Shown here in pieces: positions 56,069-64,000 of a stretch of DNA of 64,000 nucleotides. The translations under genes were made by a program, and so were the position numbers. Each line of letters opens with the position of its first letter. Position 1 is the first letter of the stretch. The notes under the pieces were generated by a model, which saw only the letters and a program-made list of their open reading frames with translations, was not told the DNA's origin and ran no database searches. The DNA is from Hesseltinella vesiculosa (lineage: Eukaryota > Mucoromycota > Mucoromycetes > Mucorales > Cunninghamellaceae), in the NCBI GenBank assembly GCA_002104935.1, contig MCGT01000005.1, positions 744,001-808,000 of the forward strand, given 5' to 3'.

Positions 56069-56269
56069 TCTGGCCCACTCCATTTTCTTTCTTACTACTC
56101 TTATCTCATCCATTCATACCCTAACCGTCGTTGTTTTACCCATGAGCATCATAAAATACCAATATTGTTTGACCTGGGATGTGCAGCTACCCGGCTTTTA
56201 TTTGAGCCGTGCCACCAGCCATCCATCACTTCTCGTCCTTTTGACCCCGTATGCAATTTTTGCGCTGCG

Positions 56270-56490
56270 ATCTTTTTTTTTTTTTTTTACAGGTTGCCTG
56301 GCGAAAATGTCAGATGTTCGTTTTTTTTTAGCTGGAGAATCAAAGGTGTCAAAATGAACCTGGTCAAAAGTTGGCTGGACAACCATCACCAATCGACCTG
56401 ATTTTCTCAGTACCAACATCATTCATGCCTTTGCGCATTGTCTCAAAATTTTACATCGATCCAACTATTCAACCTGCTGTATAGCATTTG
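56270..56490 (+). repeat. Dispersed repeat family, copy C (direct arm)
   Basis: Begins with T18 and contains TTTTTTTTTAGCTGGAGAATC, AGTTGGCTGGAC, ATCGACCTGATTTTCTC, CATCATTCATGCCTTTGCGC and TTACATCGATCCAAC, closely matching copy A at 15.8 kb. Confidence 0.65.
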
Positions 56491-56739
56491 CTTGTTTTCT
56501 TGAAAAAAAAAAAAAAGAGAGATGGCCATATTCAATCTCCGCATGCAGTGTTTATGATACTGTATGGAATCGTGCTTTTTCTACACGTCTGGTGACTAAC
56601 AGAATGGCCGCCAGAGGACCTCCAGGCCATCTGATCTAAAACCACAGTGCCACATCTTTCTAAAAACTTCACCCCAAATTTAGCAAGCAAGTACAAGATG
56701 ATATGAAATGACGTTGGTTTAAATGAAAAGTCGCCCAGA

Positions 56740-57200
56740 CATGGCGCCAAAAGTTAGAACGTTGATAACCAATTGCCTTTTCGTGCACTTGCCATGAATC
56801 GAAGGCTCTGCTGAGGTTAAATATGGCAATTCAAATTCTGTGTTCATTTTGGAAAAAAGGCACAACACTTTTGAGTGATTGGATGAATGTGAAATTTTGT
56901 TAGAGTGTGCAAATGTATGGATGATGATGGCCCTGAAAAAATTAGGCTGAACGGTGAAGTGCCCAGCTGGCTTTTATTCAGCTTTCTATGGATCCCTACG
57001 AATCCTTAGCTTGAAAAAAAAAATTAAAAAACCATCAAAAACCGCTCCAAGTCAACTCATCCCAGATTTTGCATACCAGGGCAAATTGATATGTGACCAT
57101 GATTCATATCGTAAGTCACTTTGATATCTTTATCAGAAAATGTATTAGATGGCAATCATGGATACTGGATGGAGCTGTCATTAGGAAGTTATGTGTGGCG
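56740..57200 (-). repeat. Dispersed repeat family, copy D (inverted arm)
   Basis: Reverse complement of the same blocks as copy C (for example GATTGGATGAATGTGAAATT and CCCAGCTGGC), and collinear with 37.34-37.9 kb. With copy C it forms an imperfect fold-back of about 0.9 kb. Confidence 0.6.
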
Positions 57201-57482
57201 TGTCATTCTCAAGACTTGGAAAACTGCGTCCCCATACATCATTGCCAGATCTGATTTATTGCACAATGATATGATACATTAGGGAAATATCGTAATGGCA
57301 GGTGTATCTGTAAACTGAAATGACTGTTCGTATGTCACGAGCAATAGCCACATTGTCATGAAAAGCACAAAAAAGGGTGCCGTGAAAGGCGGTTTCATCG
57401 TCCCACAATTCGTTCTCATGCACGTGACCAGGGGCTTCTCCTTTTGGCAAGTCAAGGACCCGGGTCAAAAAAAATGAAAAAG

Positions 57483-57490
57483 TATAAATA
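57483..57490 (+). promoter_or_regulatory. TATA-like box TATAAATA
   Basis: 120 bp before the ATG at 57603, followed by a T15 pyrimidine leader. It is one of the few clear TATA boxes in the window. Confidence 0.4.
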
Positions 57491-57602
57491 GAGGACGATT
57501 TCGTTCAGGTTTTTTTTTTTTTTCTTCACTGAAGCCCCTTTTGAAGTGAAGGGCCTGCCTATAAACTCCTGACTCTTTTGAGTTTGAGGAGGCATTACGA
57601 GA

Positions 57603-57899
57603 ATGATGCGCAGGACGGTAGCCACATGTCCGTCATTGCCTTGGCATAGGGTATTCTTCCTTCTTCAGGACAAGCTTCACCCTATTATTTTACTGAAAAA
57701 TGAAAAAGACTTTGCTTCAGTCTCTGAAGCACCCCTATTACTGAAAAATGAAAAAGACCTTACTTCAATCTCAGCAGAGGTTGTCTTTCGTGACAGTTTT
57801 ATTTTGAGAATTTCAATCTGCGATGAGAGCAGCTTGCTTTGTTTTTTTTTGACCTGCAATGAGGACTTTACCAGTGCCAGTACCATCAGTCGCATGTAG
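57603..57899 (+). CDS. Unrecognised small ORF with in-frame tandem repeat (98 aa)
   Basis: MMRRTVATCPSLPWHRVFFL then a 16-residue unit duplicated: LLKNEKDFASVSEAPL and LLKNEKDLTSISAEVV (48-nt period, first ACTGAAAAATGAAAAAGAC at 57692, second at 57740). No family known. The upstream TATA box and leader suggest expression, but the neighbourhood is repeat-rich and it may be a decayed gene. Confidence 0.3.
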   Translation: MMRRTVATCPSLPWHRVFFLLQDKLHPIILLKNEKDFASVSEAPLLLKNEKDLTSISAEVVFRDSFILRISICDESSLLCFFLTCNEDFTSASTISRM

Positions 57900-58303
57900 T
57901 TTTACTTTTTGTTGTAGCTGAGTGCCTGCCATATTGACTAGAAAAGAGCTTGTATAGGCGAAGCCTCTTTGAAGACATCTTTGTTCAGTTTTAATGAACA
58001 TGAAGCGATCGTGCGTTGGAGGCATCAGAATCCTAGGGATCCTGAACGGACGAAAAAAAAAAAAAAAAAAAAACTAAGCAGCTCATTTTCAGTGTGGGCG
58101 CGTTCTTTATTCTCTTCCTTTTTGTTTATTTTTTCAGAGCTGGCCACTCATCACGCAAATAACCTATGCGTGAGCATGAGTAAGGTTCTATGGTTGCTGC
58201 CAAAGCTGCCAGATTCAAGATGCTATTCAGATATCCGGACAGCTTAACCGCACATTTTGCTCATGCCAAAATGGCGATTTGGCAGAGCATCCCCAGCAAC
58301 TCT
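57900..58303. other. Intergenic, left flank of the MULE
   Basis: 404 bp with an A20 tract near 58056-58075 and T-rich sequence. No gene seen. Confidence 0.4.
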
Positions 58304-58436
58304 GGGGGGTGCAGTGCCGTTGCGGGCTGCGATTGGCTGGCTATGACCAACCATCTTTTTCGTTCAGGGCAGCCCAATTATCACCAATGCCCTACTTTTT
58401 TAAGAGAATATGAAATGAAGAGGTGCTTTGCTTTTC
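58304..58436 (+). repeat. MULE left inverted-repeat arm
   Basis: Outer part gggggtgcagtgccgttgcg... and inner part cccaattatcaccaatgccc... Both recur inverted at the right end with only a few mismatches. Confidence 0.85.
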
Positions 58437-58799
58437 GTAAAAAAAAAAAAAAAAGACGCGCTTATTCTTTTTGCTTTAAAATGACCACTGAACTTTTTTC
58501 TTTTGAGGGAGCTGTATATTTATAAAAATTAATGACAGTGTATAGGATGATATCAGTATCGGGGCTGCCTGTCATGTCTAGCTCTGGTGCTGCGAAGCTG
58601 TGAGTACAGAACAGTATACGTAGCATCAAGTAGATTGCATGCACTGCTCAAATGAGCGGAAGAGTTGCTTGCAAAAGAAGTTTCGTCAACACTCTCAACC
58701 AGAGTAACCAGCCTTTGGAGCTTATTTTGACAGCTACCGTATATGTGATTAAAACACCTTTCAGTGCGCGTTTTTTTTTAACACTCACTTTTCAAAGAC

Positions 58800-59440
58800 A
58801 GGCTGCAAAGGAGTAGTAGTAGAGCGCTCGGAGGTGACAGGGAGGTTGGAACTACTGGAAGAATGTCTGGGAGTAAAGGGCGGGAACGGCACACCAAGAA
58901 ACTGGTTCACTGCGAACATGTGTTTACAAAGCGTCCCGCTATTTTGATGATCAGGTCAAGTGCAATTCTGCATATCGCCATCGTCAGTGGTTGTGATGTT
59001 GTACGTAACTTCATCTGGGTTTGTAAACGATCGAACTGTTATTTGCTGACCAGTCTGAGACAATGAGTCGCATGATACAAGATCCATGGGATAAAAGTGT
59101 CGTACTTTTCATCAAAAGCCCTTTCATCGACGGCGTACATCATATCAACCAGCATTGTATACGCTTGTTTCCGATGTAATTCAACAATTTTCTTGTCCAT
59201 GCGATGCCCGTTCGCGACGTAGAGCTTTCCGGAAATGTTCTTCCGCCACACTCTCAGGATGTGCCATTGGCAAATGTTGATGGATACCGTTTGCCCGTAC
59301 ACCTCGTGAATGGCACGGATTTCTGTATCGCTGTTGTCTATCATGATGCGCTTTGGAACAATCTGATATTCATCTTTGAGCCATTTTAGCCAGTACATTA
59401 GGGGCGAGTAGGCTTGAGAGTTGGATATTTTTTTTTTTTT
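58800..59440 (-). pseudogene. MULE transposase fragment with SWIM zinc finger, disrupted
   Basis: Minus strand. The MULE domain is recognisable by YSPLMYWLKWLKDEYQIVPK, RIMIDNSDTEIRAIHEVYG (DDE aspartate) and INICQWHILRVWRKNI (the CxxH motif). A stop at 59039 and a frame change near 59045 end this frame; the next frame continues ITVRSFTNPDEVTYNIT, then NCT-stop-PDHQNSGTLCKHMFAV, where the second Cys of the SWIM motif CxC...CxH is replaced by TGA at 58956-58958. At least two lesions make it a pseudogene. Confidence 0.75.
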
Positions 59441-59470
59441 TTTTTTTACCAGGAACAGCACTTTTACTTG

Positions 59471-59693
59471 TACAAAAAGCAAAGCACCTCTTCATTTCAT
59501 ATTCTCTTAAAAAAGTAGGGCATTGGTGATAATTGGGCTCGTATAGAATTCACACCATTATCGTCATACAGTACATCTTGGAAACAAAGTTAAAAAAAAT
59601 AAGAAAACAAGAGAGGAAAAACAAAAAAAAAGCGCGAAAAAATGTTAACAACATAGCCAGCCAATCGCAGCCCGCAACGGCACTGTGCCCCCC
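59471..59693 (-). repeat. MULE right inverted-repeat arm
   Basis: Contains the inverse of the left inner and outer segments. An A-rich insertion (about 59540-59651) separates them, unlike the left side, where they are 26 bp apart. Confidence 0.8.
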
Positions 59694-59874
59694 ATTATCT
59701 GTATTTTCTTATTTTGCGGACAAAGTCAAGTTTTGCAGTGTTTATGCAATTGGGCGGTCGGCAGTTGAACTGGAGACCAGGTGGCATCGAAAAAAGACAA
59801 ATGTGATTTTATTCTTTTTTTCTCAATAGACTAGATCAAAAAAAAAAAAGAGTGGAGGGCAGCCAAGCAAGAGC

Positions 59875-60857
59875 TTAGTAGAAGGTGGAGGGACGCTTGG
59901 CTTGGTAGAGGGTGCGATGCTTCTTGTCGACACGTTGGAGACGGTGGGGCAAGGGGAAGGCAAGCTTGGGGGTGACCAATTGCTTGATGTATTGACGACG
60001 GATATCGGCAACAGCAACTTCGGCAACGCGGATGATTTGGACAGAGCCGAAACGAGCACGGTGACGAGCAGCCATATCTTGGTAGCAAGTGGTGACGGCT
60101 TCCACACGGGACATACCACGGTATTCCTTGTACATGTTGTGGGTGCCAGAGCGAGAATCGTAACGAAGCCAGATACCAAAGTTCTTGATTTGTTCAGGAC
60201 GCTTTTCGAAGATTTCGTTGACAGAGACGATTTCACCAGCAGCCTTCTTGAGCTTGTGAGCCTTGCTCAAGAAGTACCAGAAACGGGACTTGGCAATCAC
60301 ATCGTTGGGAGCAAAGATGCGCATGCGGAACAACTTGGGAACGGGTTCTTGCTCGGAAGGGAGCTTACGACCCACCACTTGATATTCGTGGAACTGTCAA
60401 TCAAACAAGACGTGAGTGATCCAATGTCGACAAGGCAACGCCAGAAAAAAAAACACAATGAGGACAAGAAGGATTATCATCGTTGCGAGATGGTGCCGAG
60501 GGCCGAGATGAAAAACTGCATTGGGCTTCGTCAATGGAGGTGATGGGACGCTAGTTTCAACATAGGATGAGCGATTCGTGGTATTGAGATGAATCTGTCT
60601 GTAGGCTCCATTGGAAGGATGGATGGATGGGCTGATAGGGGGTTGAATGGAAAGATGGATGATGGATGGAGACTGAGCTGATGGTTGTATCTGTGTCGCT
60701 TTCATAAAATAGAACATCCATCCATCCATCTATCTGTTAAGATCCATCCATCCACTGGTCGTGCGTGTAATCCACCGTTGTTGTACTCGATGGTAATCCT
60801 TCTTGTCCCGTGCTTTTTTTCTGGAAAGGTTAGTGTCTAGTGACTTACTCTAGCCAT
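59875..60857 (-). CDS. RPL20: 60S ribosomal protein eL20 (L18a)
   Basis: Large-subunit ribosomal protein. Minus strand. Exon 1 is only ATG GCT AGA (60849-60857) and is followed by a 450-nt intron; exon 2 starts [20 protein letters not shown] and gives the family blocks [76 protein letters not shown] and the end [11 protein letters not shown]. About 180 residues, normal. Splitting after the first few codons is usual for ribosomal protein genes. The intron carries (GGAT)n and (CCAT)n tracts. Head to head with the Rix7-like gene. Confidence 0.97.
60398..60848 (-). other. Long intron of the eL20 gene
   Basis: About 450 nt, donor AGA/GTAAGT, acceptor TTGACAG/TTCCAC. Contains GGAT repeats (about 60617-60631 and 60654-60672) and CCAT/ATCC repeats (about 60717-60752) that are complementary, so the transcript could fold and bring the splice sites closer. 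No snoRNA boxes were convincing. Confidence 0.65.
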
Positions 60858-61044
60858 GATAACTAAATATGAAAAGAGGAGGAAAAAAAAAAAGAAGAAG
60901 AAAAAAGCTCATTGCCCTTTGTATGAAAATTGACAGCCCGCAGGCACTTTTCACAATGAATTGGACACTCTTCCAGCCTGTGGCTGGTCTTTTTTTTTTT
61001 TTTTTTTTTTCCTCTCTTTTCCCTCCAACCTTTTTTTTGACATT
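60858..61044. promoter_or_regulatory. Divergent promoter, eL20 / Rix7-like
   Basis: 187 bp between start codons. Each gene has a pyrimidine-rich leader: the A-tract with GAAGAAG (60879-60906) is a C/T leader for eL20, and T22 followed by CCTCTC (60990-61025) for the Rix7-like gene. Confidence 0.6.
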
Positions 61045-64000
61045 ATGCAACACCGATCAAGAGGTGGATCCCAAGGTCGATTGGGTCGATCCCTTGAAAC
61101 AAAAGTATTGAAACATGTCACAGAATACAAAGAACGTGGTAATACGGAATGGACACCTTCAGCCATATACGATTATATCCAACAAGTCGACCCTTCCATG
61201 CGCCGTATGAAGAAGAAACAGCTGGATCAAGCGATTGAATCAGGTAAGCGATAATTCAATCAACACCCACTCATGAATGAGCCTAACTATTGACTTCTTT
61301 TCCCAAAGTCTTGGACAATTTTGATCCTACCCTGTCTGGCGATGAAGCATCCGACGAGTAAAGAAGTCATATTTTTTATTCAAGCCAGTACTCACTTTTT
61401 ATTTTTAGCTTGGACCTGGATGAGCAAGGTGAATTGGCAGCAGTAAGTTGAGCGTATCCTTTCTGTCGTACCGATGTCTCACTCTTCTTTTTTTTTTTTT
61501 TTAGCCAAGTCTTGAAAAGAACTCCATGAACAAATCCGTCACCAACCTGTGGAACCTGCACAAACCCGCACCCACCCCATCTTCACCTGGCCCCAGTGAG
61601 CAAGAATCAAAAGCTACACAGCAAAAACGCCGCATGAAGCCCTCGGCTTCAGGCTCGGCCAAGCGACAGAAAGGTAAAGGCGAAAGAGAGCGGCCCGGTT
61701 TTTCTCATTCATCTTGATCTCTCAGTAGAAACTCGAGAAGCAGCCTTTATTCCTGAATCAACCTTGGCCGATCTGGGTGGCATTGATCAGTGTATTGAAG
61801 AAATCATGGAGCTGATTGCGATGCCTCTGGCCCACCCTGAGGTGTATATCCATACCGGTGTTCAACCCCCTCGTGGTGTACTTTTACATGGCCCACCTGG
61901 CTGTGGTAAAACGCGCTTGGCACATGCCATTGCTGGGGTAAGGTGGCACCGTTGGGAAGCAAAGCAGTTGTTCATTCATTCATTCTTTGATTTTGATTGT
62001 ACACAGGAGCTACAAGTACCTCTGCTCAATATCTCCGCACCTTCCATCGTGTCGGGTATGTCTGGGGAATCGGAAAAGAAGATCCGCGACGTGTTTGAAG
62101 ACGCCAAAGCCAATGCGCCATGTCTGCTGTTCATCGATGAAATTGACGCCATTACCCCAAAACGCGAAACGGCCCAACGTGAAATGGAACGTCGCATCGT
62201 TGCGCAATTGCTGACCTGCATGGACGGTAAGAAAAATGAAAAATGGACAACAGACCTAATCTCGTTCCTGTCATTTTTTTTTATTTCACTAGATCTGTCA
62301 TGGGACAAAACAGACAACAAACCCGTCATGATCATTGGTGCCACCAACCGTCCGGATTCGTTAGACACTGCTCTGCGACGGGCTGGTCGCTTTGATCGTG
62401 AAATCAGCATGGGTGTGCCTGACGAAAAGGCTCGTGAAAAGTAAGCCGTCTGTCGTTTGGGGAGGAAACTGAACGCCCTCTCGTCATTCTCTATAGGATC
62501 CTGACCGTGTTGTCCAACAATTTACGATTGGATGGTAGCTTTGACTTTGCAGCGTTGGCCAAGGCCACGCCTGGTTATGTGGGTGCCGATTTACAAGCAC
62601 TGATAACCACAGCCGGGGTGATTGCTGTCAAGCGTATTTTCAAGCATTTGCGAGAACTCTCTTGGTTAGAAAACAAGCAGATCGCCGCCGACGAAGCCGC
62701 TTCGGACGACGAGAACAGTCTGTCCAGTCCAACCTTGGAAGACATGGAAGTCGACAAGGTCGATAGCATACCCCAGCCTCTGACAAACGCGCCCATCACC
62801 ACCACCACTGTCGAAGAATTTGAATCGCAATCGGCTTTGGAGCAACTGCGCGCCATTTCAGACTTCATCCAGTCGCACAAGGCTCCTCTGACACCAGAGC
62901 AGCTGGAATCACTCGCCATCACCCAAGACGACTTCCAGCATGCCCTGCTGAAGGTGCAGCCTTCGTCCAAACGTGAAGGCTTTGCCACGGTGCCCGACGT
63001 GTCCTGGGAAGACATTGGTGCGCTTCAATTTGTTCGTGACGAGCTCCGCATGGCTGTCGTCGAGCCCATCAATCACCCTGAGTTCTTTGAACGTGTCGGT
63101 ATCACGTCTCCTGCCGGCGTCCTGCTCTGGGGTCCTCCAGGCTGTGGGAAAACCCTCCTGGCCAAGGCCGTTGCCAACGAAAGCAACACCAACTTTATCT
63201 CTGTCAAAGGCCCAGAGCTTCTGAACAAGGTATGCAATGACGAGCAAGTGAAAGGGATGACGCTTACTTTTCTCGTATAGTACGTAGGTGAAAGTGAGCG
63301 TGGTGTGCGCCAAGTGTTTGCGCGCGCTCGATCATCTGCCCCCTGTGTGATCTTCTTTGATGAATTGGACGCCTTGTGTGCACGTCGGGACGACCAACAA
63401 TCCGAGGCGTCCGCCCGTGTTGTCAATACTCTGCTGACTGAACTGGATGGCGCTGAAAACCGTAGCCAGGTCTATGTGATTGCCGCCACCAACCGTCCCG
63501 GTAGGCACACCATAGCAAGGACGTGTTTGATCTTTGATTTGCTGACCTGTTTTGCGCTTTTTTGATAGACATGATCGACCCAGCCATGCTTCGTCCTGGA
63601 CGCTTGGACAAATTGCTGTATGTCGAATTGCCGACGCCCTCTGAACGTCTGGACATCTTGAAAAAGCTCACCAAGAAAACCCCCCTTGGTGCCGACATCG
63701 ACTTGGAGGCAGTGGCCAACGATGACCGCTGCGAAGGCTTCAGGTAAAGAAAAAAAAAACATCAACGCATAGGAGAACCTTGTACTCAACGTAGCCTATT
63801 TTGTTTTCTTTTCATCAGTGGTGCCGATTTAGCCTCTCTGGTCCGCGAAAGCGCCGTGGCGGCACTGCGCAGCAAGTTCTATAACCAGGGCGTCACCACC
63901 TTGGACAAAGACTCAACCGCTGAAGATATATTTGTCAACATGGAGCATTTCAATACTGCCTTCTCAAGGATCTCACCCAGTGTTGCTCCTCAGGTAAAGA
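61045..64000 (+). CDS. RIX7: Rix7/NVL-like AAA ATPase, 3' end outside window
   Basis: Nuclear double-ring AAA ATPase that releases factors from pre-60S particles. Start 61045 ([20 protein letters not shown]). About a dozen exons. N-terminal helical domain ([18 protein letters not shown]), a short acidic linker, a basic [16 protein letters not shown] localisation-like segment. D1: [20 protein letters not shown], Walker [10 protein letters not shown], Walker [21 protein letters not shown]2: [20 protein letters not shown], Walker [14 protein letters not shown], Walker [33 protein letters not shown]2 is intact. The gene leaves the window at 64000 before the C-terminus. Paired head to head with eL20. 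Confidence 0.95.

Larger units (their letters stand above)
56069..57480. other. 1.4-kb gap with an inverted pair of the dispersed repeat
   Basis: Includes the two repeat copies listed below. A minus-strand open stretch (57256-57468, VLDLPKGEAPGHVHENELWD...) lacks an ATG. No gene is supported. Confidence 0.5.
58304..59693. mobile_element. Degenerate Mutator-like element (MULE) remnant
   Basis: About 1.39 kb bounded by inverted repeats and containing a broken MULE transposase. The left end has outer (58304-58344) and inner (58371-58436) arm segments; the right end has the same segments inverted (inner 59471-59539, outer 59652-59693), separated by an extra 85 bp or so. Long terminal inverted repeats are typical of MULEs. 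The transposase N-terminus is missing, so it is an internally deleted copy. No matching target duplication of 8-10 bp was found beside the ends. Confidence 0.7.

Noticed and set aside
57256..57468. Minus-strand frame VLDLPKGEAPGHVHENELWD...
   Set aside because: No ATG and only 70 codons; lies beside a repeat and may be a decayed fragment.

Overview
This is a nuclear window from a filamentous fungus, most likely an early-diverging (Mucoromycota, probably Mucorales-type) species. The signs are dense protein-coding genes on both strands, many short introns (about 45-80 nt) with GT-AG borders and long T-tracts before the acceptor, A/T homopolymers at many splice sites and UTRs, and proteins that read as fungal orthologues (Yra1/ALY, Rix7, Fap7, eL20, Cdc4-like F-box/WD40, ABCC pump, Hal4-type kinase). 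No bacterial features (operons, Shine-Dalgarno sites, CRISPR) were seen. The species assignment is inference.

Layout. 1-9.2 kb: ArfGAP (runs off the left edge) divergent from a mitochondrial PDK/BCKDK-family kinase; a CCDC124/Lso2-type ribosome factor divergent from a large ABCC (Ycf1/MRP-like) transporter. 9.5-14.4 kb: ketol-acid reductoisomerase copy 1 (ILV5), a 1.85-kb gap, then serine hydroxymethyltransferase. 14.4-17.7 kb: gene-poor, repeat-rich tract with a 446-bp hairpin. 17.7-31.9 kb: SulP/STAS anion transporter, F-box/WD40 protein, C2H2 zinc-finger factor, MGST3-like MAPEG protein, secreted phosphoesterase, GT49-like glycosyltransferase and ILV5 copy 2. 32.4-37.0 kb: SYLF protein divergent from an F-BAR/SH3 protein. 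37.0-39.1 kb: repeat-bearing gap. 39.1-50.8 kb: Yra1/ALY with a 777-nt intron, Fap7/AK6, Dal5-type MFS carrier, Hal4/Hal5-type kinase, two small orphan proteins and a PTAR1-like protein. 51.5-56.1 kb: two MFS-type membrane proteins. 56.1-59.7 kb: repeats, including a decayed Mutator-like element. 59.9-64 kb: ribosomal protein eL20 divergent from the Rix7/NVL AAA ATPase, which runs off the right edge.

Themes. Branched-chain amino acid and one-carbon metabolism (two ILV5 copies, SHMT), membrane transport (ABCC, SulP, two or three MFS-type carriers), membrane/actin remodelling (ArfGAP, F-BAR, SYLF) and ribosome production (CCDC124/Lso2, Fap7, eL20, Rix7). Several genes are arranged head to head with under 200 bp between start codons. 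The most notable signals are the near-identical inverted pair of ILV5 paralogues, the very long YRA1 intron resembling the autoregulatory intron of the yeast gene, a diverged fold-back repeat family at three loci, a near-perfect long hairpin, and a dead MULE whose SWIM zinc finger has lost a cysteine to a stop codon. I found no clear undescribed multi-gene system. All exon borders are read by eye from splice consensus and frame continuity.
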